Source: an uncultured Prevotella sp. (GTDB lineage: Bacteria; Bacteroidota; Bacteroidia; Bacteroidales; Bacteroidaceae). Taken from it: a stretch of DNA of 49,798 bases. The notes beneath the pieces were generated by a model that worked only from the letters and a program-made list of their open reading frames with translations, was not told the DNA's origin and searched no databases. The stretch covers positions 1 through 49,798 of the forward strand of contig CAMVQS010000011.1 of NCBI GenBank assembly GCA_947169685.1, given 5' to 3'. Every line of letters begins with the position of its first letter. Within the stretch, counting starts at the first letter, position 1. Of this stretch, positions 34,262 to 43,685 are shown one piece after another. The position numbers were made by a program, and so were the translations under genes.

Positions 34262-35482
34262 TCATATACGCTGATAACATAGGTAATATTTTCGTATTTT
34301 TTTGGAAAGTAGTTGCACATTTAAGATTTCTGAAGCCTCTGAGATGTCTTTTACCGTGCCGTCTTTGTACAGAATGCCGATGCTGTCATCGGCAGGATTA
34401 TACATGTCCTTGCCTATTTCTGCCACATACATCAGGTACTCTGCTTCCTCCTCGCCAATGTTGAAATGAGTGGCTATCTGGTGGCGAATGCCGTCTATTT
34501 CCTCTTTTGTCGGAGGCTCCTCGCGCACCTCGACATGGAACAGCCTGCGGTCGAGCATGTCAGTCGCCAGAAGTGAGAGAATGCGGTCGTCGGCATGCTT
34601 CCAGGCCTTCAGCGCACTCCAGATGTCCGAGTCGTCCAGTTCGGCATACATCTGCAGCGCCTCCTCGTGGCAGGCAAACCATTCTGCGTCAATGTCATTC
34701 TTCAGAAAGTAGGCCAGCGAGGGTGGGGCATAGAGGTCGAATCCCTGCTGCACCAGCTCCTTGGCACGTCTCAGCGTATTGATGAGCACTTTCTCATAGC
34801 CTACGGCCGTGCGGTGCAGATAGACCTGCCAGTACATCAGCCGGCGGGTGGTCAGGAAGTTCTCGATGGAGTAGATGCCCTTGGCATCGACCACCAGTCG
34901 CTCGTCCTTCACGTTGAGCATCTTGATGATGCGTGCCGAGCCGATATTTCCCTCTGTCACACCAGTATAGAACGAGTCGCGCCGCAGGTAGTCCAGTCGG
35001 TCCATGTCCAGCTGGCTGCTGATGAGCTGGTGGAAAATCTTGTTGGGGTATTCGTCCTTGAAGATGGCAACGGCCAGATTCAGTTGGCCGTTCAGGTCGC
35101 GGTTGATCTGTTCCATCATCATCAGCGAGATGTCTTCGTGCGATATGCCGTTGATAAGCGTATGCTCCAGCACATGCGAGAACGGGCCGTGGCCAATGTC
35201 ATGCATCAGAATGGCTGCTTCAACGGCTTCTGCTTCAGAGTCGAAAATATAGACCCCCTTCTCCGTCAACGACTTAACAGCCTCCGACATCAGGTGGAAA
35301 GCACCCAGCGAGTGCTGGAAACGGGTATGTCGTGCACTGGGATAGACGACCGAGGCCAGTCCCAACTGATTGATGCGGTTCAGACGCTGGAAGTAGGGGT
35401 GCTGTACGATGTCATAGAGTAGTCCTCGAGGAATCTTGATAAACCCGAAAACAGGGTCGCTGATGATTTTATGCGTATTCAT
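34262..35482 (-). CDS. HD-domain phosphohydrolase (dGTPase-like)
   Basis: The 406-residue protein belongs to the HD superfamily of metal-dependent phosphohydrolases related to dGTPase and SAMHD1. The opening DPVFGFIKIPRGLLYDIVQHPYFQRLNRINQLG and the metal motifs His57 (RHTRFQHSLGAFHL) and His94-Asp95 with His98 (MHDIGHGPFSH) are clear, as is the later QLDMDRLDYLRRDSFYTGV. The substrate is unknown. It is a single-gene unit with its own -7 element, divergent from the SpoU methyltransferase gene. Confidence 0.9.
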   Translation of the reverse strand: MNTHKIISDPVFGFIKIPRGLLYDIVQHPYFQRLNRINQLGLASVVYPSARHTRFQHSLGAFHLMSEAVKSLTEKGVYIFDSEAEAVEAAILMHDIGHGPFSHVLEHTLINGISHEDISLMMMEQINRDLNGQLNLAVAIFKDEYPNKIFHQLISSQLDMDRLDYLRRDSFYTGVTEGNIGSARIIKMLNVKDERLVVDAKGIYSIENFLTTRRLMYWQVYLHRTAVGYEKVLINTLRRAKELVQQGFDLYAPPSLAYFLKNDIDAEWFACHEEALQMYAELDDSDIWSALKAWKHADDRILSLLATDMLDRRLFHVEVREEPPTKEEIDGIRHQIATHFNIGEEEAEYLMYVAEIGKDMYNPADDSIGILYKDGTVKDISEASEILNVQLLSKKIRKYYLCYQRI

Positions 35483-35499
35483 TTTGTTAAATTTGTGTG

Positions 35500-35507
35500 C
35501 AAATTTA
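35500..35507 (-). promoter_or_regulatory. -7 promoter element of the HD gene
   Basis: The minus strand reads TAAATTTG, 17 bases upstream of ATG 35482. Confidence 0.65.
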
Positions 35508-35529
35508 CAAAATAATGCCGAATTATTCG

Positions 35530-35537
35530 TACTTTTG
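35530..35537 (+). promoter_or_regulatory. -7 promoter element of the SpoU methyltransferase gene
   Basis: TACTTTTG followed by CAGC, 20 bases upstream of ATG 35558, and back-to-back with the HD promoter. Confidence 0.75.
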
Positions 35538-35557
35538 CAGCATAAATCGTCTTAACA

Positions 35558-36337
35558 ATGGAAGAAAACGTCATTACCAGCTTGCAGAATGCACGAGTAA
35601 AGCGCCTTGTGCAGCTACAGCAGAAGTCCTCTGAACGTCGTCGCTCAGGGCTTTTTGTCGTTGAAGGACAACGTGAGCTTATGCATTGTGTAGAAGCAGG
35701 TTACGAGGTGGAGGAGGTCTATATGCTTGAAGGTGGATGGTGGAAGGTTGAAGGTTTTTCTCCCGCCGTCTTTACTGTCTCTCCTCAGGTCTATGAGAAG
35801 ATGGCCTATCGTGGCTCTACCGAGGGCGTCATCGCTACCGTTCGCCAACGCAATTTGACACTTGTCGATTTGCAACTGCCTGCTAATCCCCTCATCATGG
35901 TGCTCGAGAGCGTTGAAAAGCCTGGTAATCTGGGTGCTGTGCTGCGTTCTGCCGATGCTGCGAAAGCCGATGCCGTCGTTATCTGCGACCCGCTGACCGA
36001 CCTGTATAATCCCAACCTCATCCGAGCTTCTCTGGGAGCCGTTTTCAGCGTTCCCCTCGTTGCCTGTAGTTCAGAGGAATGCATCGCTTTTCTCAAGCAA
36101 CGGAATATACAGATCCTAACTGCCCAACTGCAGGACTCCAGCCTTTATTACGATACCGATATGCGTCGTGCTACGGCTCTTGTCATGGGTACTGAATCAA
36201 CGGGCCTTACTGACGTTTGGCGACAGGCTGCCGATGCCCATATCCGCATACCCATGTTGGGTCGGATGGACTCTCTAAATGTCTCTGTTTCAGCTGCTAT
36301 TTTGCTCTTTGAGGCCGTTCGTCAACGCACAAAATAG
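35558..36337 (+). CDS. TrmH/SpoU family RNA 2'-O-methyltransferase
   Basis: The 259-residue enzyme is a SPOUT-class RNA ribose methyltransferase that uses S-adenosylmethionine. An N-terminal substrate-binding domain (ITSLQNARVKRLVQLQQKSSERR, LFVVEGQRELMHCVEAGYEVEEVY) precedes the knotted domain with VLESVEKPGNLGAVLRSADAAKADAV, YNPNLIRASLGAVFSVPLV, ALVMGTESTGL and the terminal IPMLGRMDSLNVSVSAAILLFEAVRQR. The target could be 23S rRNA or tRNA; the sequence does not tell. Its stop overlaps the convergent glycoside hydrolase gene by 16 bases. Confidence 0.93.
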   Translation: MEENVITSLQNARVKRLVQLQQKSSERRRSGLFVVEGQRELMHCVEAGYEVEEVYMLEGGWWKVEGFSPAVFTVSPQVYEKMAYRGSTEGVIATVRQRNLTLVDLQLPANPLIMVLESVEKPGNLGAVLRSADAAKADAVVICDPLTDLYNPNLIRASLGAVFSVPLVACSSEECIAFLKQRNIQILTAQLQDSSLYYDTDMRRATALVMGTESTGLTDVWRQAADAHIRIPMLGRMDSLNVSVSAAILLFEAVRQRTK

Positions 36338-37956
36338 CCGATGTGCCGCGTGATGCCTTGTGCCGTCAAAGTCTTGAGCCTGTAGTAACCCTGCGGAATC
36401 CCGCTCACGTCTATCTGACGCTTGTTCTGGTGGGTGGCAATAATGGTTCCCTGCATGGTCTCCACAATCAAGTATTCCGCATCCTCGAAGCCATTGGGAA
36501 CGGTCAGCGTCTGACCGTCGCAAGGCAGCGTCTGCACGGTAATGGCAGAGGTCGTCGGCGCTGGAGCTGTAGGTGCGTTCACGTCCTGACAGGCCGGTCC
36601 CTCGTTGCCGTAACGGTCAATGGCTGTAACGGCGTAGTGGCGGTTGGCTGACGGAATGTTGCATGATGTTCCCATGACGCGCGTGGCCACAAGATTCCTG
36701 GCATCTTCAGTATCTACGGGCGACTGCTCCGAGGCGTATATATTATATAAGGTATAGCTCTCGCGTGCAGGAACGCTGGCCCAGGTCAGCTGGTTGCCGT
36801 TAAGCTTCACGTAAGTAGGCGCCTCGGGTACCTCTCCGTGTTCCCAGGTCATGGGTGGCACGAGGGCAGGGTAGCGGTCAAACTCGTTGACAGAGAATTC
36901 ATAGACGCCCTTCGTGTTGTCCGTAAAGAACTTGCTACGGAAGTGGGCGTGGCCGAGTCCGAGGTCTCTGAGGACATACATCTGACGTCTCATCTCCTCG
37001 ATGGGCCAGTTCTGCTGTCGCTTGTCGAGCATGTAGGTGCCCAGACCGCCGGCAATGATGCGTCCGCTGGTATGCTGCTGCCAGTCGATGGCGAAGGGAT
37101 AGAAGTGGTCGCCCTTGAAGTACATCATGGGGAACAGCGCGTCCATCAGACCGTCTTTGAGCCAGCCCTGAGCGTCCTGACAAACCTTCGAATAGGCGTT
37201 CCATCCTCGGCTGCTGTAGCGCGCCAGGTCGTCGAACTTGCCAATCGGCGAACAGCTATACATCACCCAGGGCTTCACGCTCTTCACGGCATCACGGATG
37301 GTGCGCACAATGTGGGTGATGTTGCGTCGTCCCTCGTTGCGAGGCACGGTAATCTTCCATGTTTCCGGATAGCGGATATAGTCCAGATGAATACCGTCAA
37401 TATCGTACTTTTCTGTTATTTCCTTGCAGATACGAGCCAGATACTCAGCCGTTTCCGGACGTTCGGGGTTCATGAATCCCTCGTCACCAATCTTGCGGAT
37501 GGTGTTAGGCATCTTCTGGCGCAGCATCTTTGTGGCAGGACTGTTCCACTTGCCCACCGGCAGCGTCACCACCCAAGCGTGACACTCCATACCGCGCTTG
37601 TGACACTCGTCGATGCAGAACTGCAGCGGGTCGTAGCCAGGCGACTTGCCCGTCTTGCCCGTCAGGTACTCGCACCAAGGCTCTATCTCGCTGGGGTATA
37701 TCATGCTGGCACGCACTCGCGTGTGCATCAGCACCGTATTGATGTTGGCAGCCTTCAGCTGATCCAGAATCTGGCACAGATCCTGCTGCTGTCGGCGCAT
37801 CGAAGCCTCATCGGTAGCCAGCGTGCGTGGCCAGTCAATGCCTCCGATGACCGTAACCCACACGGCTCTCATCTCCTGTTTTGGTACTCTCGGCTGTGCA
37901 GTCAATGACAGTACACCTATATATAATAAGGTGAAAACAATTGCAATTTTTCTCAT
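36322..37956 (-). CDS. secreted family-10-like glycosyl hydrolase (GHL10)
   Basis: The 544-residue protein has a signal peptide (MRKIAIVFTLLYIGVLSLTAQ) and a GHL10/DUF187 hydrolase domain from about residue 27 to 380: MRAVWVTVIGGIDWP, ANINTVLMHTRVRASMIYPSEIEPW, GYDPLQFCIDECHKRGMECHAWV, and YDIDGIHLDYIRYPE with the usual HxDYIRYP. It is related to YngK-type enzymes that act on peptidoglycan or glycan. The C-terminal part has a fibronectin-like module (PEAPTYVKLNGNQLTWASV) and a beta domain with a terminal HIGYFVR. No SusCD pair is nearby. Confidence 0.88.
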   Translation of the reverse strand: MRKIAIVFTLLYIGVLSLTAQPRVPKQEMRAVWVTVIGGIDWPRTLATDEASMRRQQQDLCQILDQLKAANINTVLMHTRVRASMIYPSEIEPWCEYLTGKTGKSPGYDPLQFCIDECHKRGMECHAWVVTLPVGKWNSPATKMLRQKMPNTIRKIGDEGFMNPERPETAEYLARICKEITEKYDIDGIHLDYIRYPETWKITVPRNEGRRNITHIVRTIRDAVKSVKPWVMYSCSPIGKFDDLARYSSRGWNAYSKVCQDAQGWLKDGLMDALFPMMYFKGDHFYPFAIDWQQHTSGRIIAGGLGTYMLDKRQQNWPIEEMRRQMYVLRDLGLGHAHFRSKFFTDNTKGVYEFSVNEFDRYPALVPPMTWEHGEVPEAPTYVKLNGNQLTWASVPARESYTLYNIYASEQSPVDTEDARNLVATRVMGTSCNIPSANRHYAVTAIDRYGNEGPACQDVNAPTAPAPTTSAITVQTLPCDGQTLTVPNGFEDAEYLIVETMQGTIIATHQNKRQIDVSGIPQGYYRLKTLTAQGITRHIGYFVR

Positions 37957-37964
37957 ATTGGCGA

Positions 37965-37995
37965 CAAAGGTAGTGAAAACCGAGCGAAGAACAAA
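37965..37995 (-). promoter_or_regulatory. promoter of the GHL10 gene
   Basis: The minus strand has TTTG (37992-37995), a 19-base spacer and TACCTTTG (37965-37972), with ATG 8 bases downstream. Confidence 0.7.
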
Positions 37996-38014
37996 ATAAA
38001 TCCAAATTTATTTT
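37993..38014. promoter_or_regulatory. AT-rich inverted repeat over the GHL10 -33 box
   Basis: AAAATAAAT and ATTTATTTT form a perfect 9-bp inverted repeat with a 4-base loop, overlapping the -33 box of the GHL10 promoter. It is a possible operator, but the sequence is low in complexity. Confidence 0.42.
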
Positions 38015-38110
38015 ATCTTCCGAGGTGCATCCTACCTTCGACCGTCATGAAATTAATGGCAAGGCTACAAGAAAATGCTCTTTTTATTTTGTTCATTACG
38101 AATAATTCAT

Positions 38111-38118
38111 TATCTTTG
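38111..38118 (+). promoter_or_regulatory. -7 promoter element upstream of the remnant gene
   Basis: TATCTTTG lies 84 bases upstream of the truncated reading frame. The stretch 37973-38202 has no other gene; it holds this promoter, the GHL10 promoter and AT-rich sequence. Confidence 0.6.
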
Positions 38119-38202
38119 CCAACGGAAAATATTGTTGAATCCTAAAAACAGAATTGCCTATGGGCTGAGATAAATATAAAAAGGACATATGTTTTTCTTT
38201 TT

Positions 38203-38655
38203 ATGTCTTATCGAAGAATGCCTCTTTGCAATCTTACTGCAACTTGGACGCGGAACTTCACTATTCAGTTAAAGGGCACAAACAAACTGATAAATGCCTA
38301 TACTGGCTATGCCGATGCTATCATTATCCCTGGAGTATCGGGCATCAACATCACCATTACTGGTGATGGAAGCCTTGAAGTTTCGTCGTTGAATTGGTAT
38401 GCTATTGCTCTGCGAGGTGGCAAACTAACGATAGACAACACGACGGTCAAGTTCAGTGGTGACATATACTCAATTAACAAAAACGGTTCGAGTGCCGACA
38501 TCGTTATATCTAATGGGTCTTCAAACATCGAAGGCGTAAACTGTGAATCAATAACTGATAAGCGGTTTTATACTATTGATGGTATGACATTACCGGACAA
38601 GCCGACGCAGACGGGTGTGTATATCCAGAATGGCCGTAAGGTCGTGATTAAGTAA
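38203..38655 (+). pseudogene. C-terminal remnant of a secreted carbohydrate-binding protein
   Basis: The frame encodes 150 residues with no signal peptide. It reads like the second half of a Cthe_2159/DUF4353-type carbohydrate-binding beta-helix protein (FTIQLKGTNKLINAYTG, SGINITITGDGSLEVSSLNWYAIALRGGKLTIDNTTVKFSG) joined to a Prevotella-type C-terminal tail (RFYTIDGMTLPDKPTQTGVYIQNGRKVVIK). Intact homologues should have a signal and further repeats at the N terminus, so this is probably a truncated gene. A promoter element lies at 38111-38118 and a terminator follows at 38682-38710, so a short product may still be made. The family name is from recall. Confidence 0.6.
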
Positions 38656-38681
38656 GGAAACGCCACCTCTTTAGCATGAAG

Positions 38682-38710
38682 ACGGCACTTCTCCGAGCGA
38701 GAGGTGCCGT
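38682..38710 (+). terminator. intrinsic terminator after the remnant
   Basis: ACGGCACTTCTC and GAGAGGTGCCGT pair over 12 bp with one G-T pair around a 5-base loop, followed by TTTCTTC. The same sequence resembles the 22-bp repeat units that follow (for example 38860-38880), so the terminator may itself be a repeat unit. Confidence 0.65.
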
Positions 38711-38741
38711 TTCTTCGTATCGAAGGTGCTGAGTTTCCTAT

Positions 38742-38829
38742 CTTCCGACTATAGTCAGCAGACCTTCCGACTATAGTCAGCAGATCTTCCGACTATAGTC
38801 AGCAGTTCTTCCGACTATAGTCAGCAGTA
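38742..38829. repeat. 22-bp tandem repeat, four near-identical units
   Basis: The 20-mer CTTCCGACTATAGTCAGCAG occurs at 38742, 38764, 38786 and 38808, each followed by two variable bases, an exact 22-base period. Each unit contains the perfect palindrome GACTATAGTC. No coding frame uses the array. It lies between the remnant's terminator and the ftsY promoter. Confidence 0.92.
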
Positions 38830-38903
38830 AAGAAAGTGCCGTCCTCTGCGATGGAAAGTCGGCACCTCCGTGACGGAGAGTCGGCATCTGAAGCCTGGAA
38901 ATA
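38830..38903. repeat. degenerate continuation of the 22-bp repeat
   Basis: GAAAGTGCCG at 38832, GAAAGTCGGC at 38854 and GAGAGTCGGC at 38876 keep the 22-base period but have diverged in sequence. CTCCGTGACGGAG is a small dyad inside. The hairpin at 38683 shares CGGCAC...GAGAG with this part. Confidence 0.72.
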
Positions 38904-38924
38904 TAAAGAAAAACACGTTTTCCC

Positions 38925-38955
38925 TTTGTATTTTGCTCGGTTTTTTGTACTTTTG
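38925..38955 (+). promoter_or_regulatory. promoter of ftsY
   Basis: TTTG at 38925-38928, a 19-base spacer and TACTTTTG at 38948-38955, with ATG 38974 18 bases downstream. It sits just past the 22-bp repeat field. Confidence 0.78.
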
Positions 38956-38973
38956 CCGTCGAAAAATAGTGTT

Positions 38974-39926
38974 ATGGGAATATTCGGTTTTTTTAGCAAG
39001 GACAAAAAAGAGACTTTAGACAAGGGCTTGGAGAAGACCAAGACCAGTGTTTTTGATAAGATAGCGCGCGTGGTAGCCGGCAAGTCGAAGGTAGATGACG
39101 ACGTGCTCGACGACCTCGAAGAGGTGCTGATCACGAGTGACGTGGGTGTTGATACGACGCTGAAAATTATCCGTCGTATTGAGGAACGCGTGGCCCGCGA
39201 CAAGTATGTGAGCACCAGCGAGCTGAACGGCATCCTGCGTGAGGAAATTGCCGCCCTTCTGGCGGAGAACAATTCTGAGGACAATGCCGACTGGGATCTG
39301 CCCAGCGACCATAAGCCCTACGTCATCCTGGTGGTTGGCGGGAACGGGGTGGGCAAGACTACGACCATCGGCAAGCTGGCCTGGCAGTTCAAGCAGGCTG
39401 GCAAGAAGGTCTATCTGGGAGCAGCTGATACGTTCCGTGCCGCTGCTGTGGAACAGTTGTGCATCTGGGGCGAGCGGGTAGGAGTGCCTGTGGTGAAGCA
39501 ACAGATGGGCTCTGACCCTGCCTCGGTGGCTTTCGACACGTTGCAGAGCGCCAAAGCCAATGGTGCCGATGTGGTACTCATTGATACGGCAGGACGTCTG
39601 CATAACAAGGTGGGACTGATGAATGAGCTGAAGAAAATTAAGGATGTGATGAAGAAAGTGCTGCCCGAGGCTCCTGACGAGGTGATGCTTGTGCTGGACG
39701 GCTCGACGGGACAGAACGCCTTTGAGCAGGCCAAGCAGTTCTCGGCCGTGACGCAGATAACAAGCCTGGCCATCACGAAACTTGACGGAACGGCCAAGGG
39801 TGGTGTGGTCATCGGCATCAGCGACCAGCTGAAGGTGCCCGTGAAATATATCGGACTGGGTGAGGGCATGAAGGACTTGCAGCTCTTTGACCGCAAACAG
39901 TTCGTGGATTCACTTTTTGCCAAGGA

Positions 39927-39930
<4 letters not shown>
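38974..39930 (+). CDS. ftsY: signal recognition particle receptor FtsY
   Basis: FtsY is the SRP receptor GTPase that brings ribosome-nascent chains to the SecYEG translocon. From ATG 38974 (MGIFGFFSK) the protein has 318 residues; the long acidic A domain of E. coli FtsY is absent, as is usual in this phylum. The N domain is at about 20-100. The G domain has Walker A GGNGVGKTTTIGKLA (about 122-136), DTFRAAAVEQL, the DTAGR switch, TKLDGTAKGG and the terminal GLGEGMKDLQLFD. The upstream frame to 38836 runs through the repeat field and promoter and was rejected. The stop overlaps rimO by 4 bases. Confidence 0.96.
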
Positions 39931-41221
<1,291 letters not shown>

Positions 41222-41225
<4 letters not shown>

Positions 41226-41509
41226 ATAACAAGGAATTTATTAGTGAGTTGTCAGCCCGCATGGGGTATAGCGCAAGTGACACGCAACGACTGGTCACCA
41301 ATCTGGTGAATGCCATGAGTGACGGTTTTCTGGAAGATAATGCCGTCATGGTTCCCAACTTCGGAACGTTCGAGGTGAAAAAGAAGATGGAGCGCATTAT
41401 GGTGAATCCATCAACGGGTCAGCGCATGCTGGTACCGCCCAAACTCGTATTGGGCTTCAAGCCGAGTGAAACATGGAAAAATAAACTAAGGCAAGGAGGA
41501 CAGGAATAA
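41222..41509 (+). CDS. HU/IHF family DNA-binding protein
   Basis: The 95-residue protein has the HU fold: helical N terminus ([33 protein letters not shown]), the beta hairpin opening [14 protein letters not shown], and an arm with [25 protein letters not shown] in the position of the canonical RNP-containing DNA-binding arm. It overlaps rimO by 4 bases and abuts the next HU-domain gene (last base shared), so the two HU proteins are made together. They may form heterodimers; this is inference from context. Confidence 0.92.
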
Positions 41510-42576
41510 TGGGAAAGGTGACAATACAGGAGATAGCTGCCGTTCTTGTTGAGCGGAATGGTCTGAAATCCCGTGAAGCGGAACGCTTTGCCGCAACCAT
41601 GTTCAGCGTGATTCGTGAAGGGCTGGAACGTGACGGACAGGTCAAGGTCCGTGGTCTTGGAACCTTCAAGATTATCGGGGTCGGTGCACGCGAGAGTGTC
41701 AGCGTCTCGACAGGTGAGCGTGTGGTGATTGCCGGTCATGACAAGATATCCTTCACGCCCGATGCCACGATGAAAGAACTGGTGAACAAGCCTTTCTCAC
41801 AGTTCGAGACGGTGGTACTGAATGATGGCGTGGAGTTTGATGAAATACCAGAGCCTGAGCCGGAACCTGTCGTAGAACCAGAACCGATGGTTGCTCCTTT
41901 GATGGCTGTGGCAGAACCAGAGCCGGAAGTTGAACCAGAACCAGAACCAGAATCAGAACCTGAGCCAGAGCCAGAACCAGAGCCAGAAGTTGAACCAGAG
42001 CCGGAGGCCGAACCTGAAAAAGAAGCAGAGCCAGAACCTGAGCCTTTGGAAGAAGAGGAAGAAGGTTCTAATACCTGGAAATGGGTGTTGGGTGTCTTAG
42101 GTATCCTGCTGTTGATGTCTGCTTCGGCTGCTGTCGGCTATTATGTAGGTCTGAAACATGGAAAGCAGCAGCCGGCAGAGCCTGTAGTGGCTGCTGATTC
42201 AACAGCCATAGCTCCTGCGGCTGACAGTACCAAGGTCGATACCACAGCCGTTGACACGACAGCTACTGTTGCCCCACAGCCGGAGCCGGTAAAGGAAGAA
42301 CCGAAACCAGAAGCCGTAAAGCCTGTGGAAGCAAAGCCTGACAAATATGCAGAGATGGATCCTCGCGTGAAGCACGGCGCCTATCGTATTGTGGGTGATG
42401 ATTTTACTGTAACGGTAAAAGCCGGAGAAACGACTGCACGTATCGCTAAGCGTACACTGGGAGCTGGCATGGAGTGCTACATCGAAGTGTATAACGGTAT
42501 TAAGTCGAATGCCGAGTTAAAAGAAGGCCAGATTGTCAAGATTCCTAAGCTGGAGTGGAAGAAGAAAAAGAAGTAG
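41509..42576 (+). CDS. HU-domain membrane protein with Pro-Glu linker and LysM-like domain
   Basis: The 355-residue protein has an N-terminal HU-type domain (about 1-95; [32 protein letters not shown]), a cytoplasmic Glu-Pro repeat linker (about 112-185), one transmembrane helix at about 192-213, a Pro/Thr/Ala-rich segment, and a LysM-like module at about 299-346 ([33 protein letters not shown]...[12 protein letters not shown]). LysM modules bind peptidoglycan. The topology would tether DNA to the cell wall, as in the unrelated HU-SPOR protein at 23058-24098. The linker is encoded by a GAACCAGAGCC-type repeat tract. Last gene of the ftsY-rimO-HU unit. Confidence 0.85.
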   Translation: MGKVTIQEIAAVLVERNGLKSREAERFAATMFSVIREGLERDGQVKVRGLGTFKIIGVGARESVSVSTGERVVIAGHDKISFTPDATMKELVNKPFSQFETVVLNDGVEFDEIPEPEPEPVVEPEPMVAPLMAVAEPEPEVEPEPEPESEPEPEPEPEPEVEPEPEAEPEKEAEPEPEPLEEEEEGSNTWKWVLGVLGILLLMSASAAVGYYVGLKHGKQQPAEPVVAADSTAIAPAADSTKVDTTAVDTTATVAPQPEPVKEEPKPEAVKPVEAKPDKYAEMDPRVKHGAYRIVGDDFTVTVKAGETTARIAKRTLGAGMECYIEVYNGIKSNAELKEGQIVKIPKLEWKKKKK

Positions 42577-42615
42577 CCTTTAAAGACTTTTAGATGATTT
42601 AATATTTATTACATG

Positions 42616-42646
42616 CGCAATTTGCTTGTATAACGGGCAAATTGCG
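42616..42646. promoter_or_regulatory. inverted repeat abutting the moxR -7 box
   Basis: CGCAATTTGC at 42616-42625 and GCAAATTGCG at 42637-42646 are perfect 10-bp reverse complements with an 11-base gap. The right arm ends one base before the -7 element and the left arm contains the likely TTTG -33 box (42621-42624), so it fits an operator. Alternatively it is a stem ending the upstream transcript. Confidence 0.65.
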
Positions 42647-42654
42647 TACTTTTG
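42647..42654 (+). promoter_or_regulatory. -7 promoter element of the moxR-bat operon
   Basis: TACTTTTG, 35 bases upstream of ATG 42690. It excludes the longer frame from 42642. Confidence 0.78.
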
Positions 42655-42689
42655 CACGCACAAATCTAAAAATAAATAATGTAAGAACT

Positions 42690-43685
42690 ATGGCAGAAGC
42701 TATTGACATTAGAGAACTGAATATGCGAATTGAGCAGCAAAGCGCATTCGTAACAAACCTGACGACGGGCATGGACCGCGTCATCGTAGGACAGAAACAT
42801 CTGGTTGACACCTTGCTCATCTCATTGCTGAGCGACGGACATATCCTGCTGGAAGGTGTGCCAGGACTTGCAAAGACCTTGGCCATCAAGACGCTGGCAC
42901 AGCTGATTGATGCGAAGTATTCTCGCATACAGTTTACGCCAGACCTGTTGCCTGCCGACGTCATCGGTACGATGATTTATTCACAGAAGGAAGAGAAGTT
43001 CCAGGTGAAGAAAGGTCCCGTGTTTGCCAACTTCGTGCTGGCAGATGAAATCAACCGTGCTCCGGCAAAGGTGCAGAGTGCCTTACTGGAGGCCATGCAG
43101 GAGAAACAGGTGACGATCGGCAGTGAGACGTTCGAACTGCCCAGCCCGTTCCTGGTAATGGCTACGCAGAACCCGATAGAGCAGGAGGGTACCTATCCGC
43201 TGCCTGAGGCACAGACAGACCGTTTCATGATGAAGGTGGTTATTGACTACCCGACATTGGACGAGGAGAAGAAGATTATCCGCGAGAACATTCAAGGTGC
43301 GCTGCCTACGGTAACACCTGTGACTACGGCTGATGAGATTCTGCGTGCCCGTTCGGTGGTACGTGAGGTCTATTTGGACGAGAAGATTGAGCAGTACATT
43401 GCCGATATCGTCTTCGCTACCCGCTATCCTGACCGCTATGGTCTGAAGGATATGAAGGATATGATTTCGTTTGGAGGTAGTCCCCGTGCATCCATCAATC
43501 TGGCCAAGGCCAGTCGTGCTTACGCGTTTATCAAGCGTCGCGGCTATGTGGTGCCTGAGGATGTTCGTGCTGTGGCTCACGACGTGCTGCGTCACCGTAT
43601 CGGTCTGACCTACGAGGCTGAGGCTTCTAACGTGACGAGCGAGGAAATCGTTTCAAAGATTATCAATAAGGTAGAGGTGCCCTGA
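42690..43685 (+). CDS. MoxR family AAA+ ATPase
   Basis: MoxR ATPases act as chaperones with VWA-domain partners. From ATG 42690 (MAEAIDIREL) the protein has 331 residues, with Walker A at about 56-63 (GVPGLAKT), Walker B D119-E120 (VLADEINRAPAKVQSALLEAM), sensor 1 (FLVMATQNPIEQEGTYPLPEAQTDRF) and a C-terminal lid. Length fits the MRP subfamily. First gene of the operon; the DUF58 gene overlaps its stop by one base. Confidence 0.95.
   Translation: MAEAIDIRELNMRIEQQSAFVTNLTTGMDRVIVGQKHLVDTLLISLLSDGHILLEGVPGLAKTLAIKTLAQLIDAKYSRIQFTPDLLPADVIGTMIYSQKEEKFQVKKGPVFANFVLADEINRAPAKVQSALLEAMQEKQVTIGSETFELPSPFLVMATQNPIEQEGTYPLPEAQTDRFMMKVVIDYPTLDEEKKIIRENIQGALPTVTPVTTADEILRARSVVREVYLDEKIEQYIADIVFATRYPDRYGLKDMKDMISFGGSPRASINLAKASRAYAFIKRRGYVVPEDVRAVAHDVLRHRIGLTYEAEASNVTSEEIVSKIINKVEVP

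Noticed and set aside
38155..38175. TPP riboswitch fragment (GGCTGAGAT)
   Set aside because: Only the CTGAGA-like core is present; the second conserved arm is missing and the downstream frame has no link to thiamine.
38742..38829. CRISPR-like array
   Set aside because: The units are 20 bases with 2-base gaps, far too short for spacers, and no cas gene is near.
38836..38973. N-terminal extension of FtsY
   Set aside because: The in-frame extension covers the repeat field and the ftsY promoter; ATG 38974 gives the typical MGIFGFF start.
41850..42060. GAACCAGAGCC-type tandem repeat as a mobile or regulatory element
   Set aside because: It is the coding sequence of the Glu-Pro linker of the HU membrane protein.
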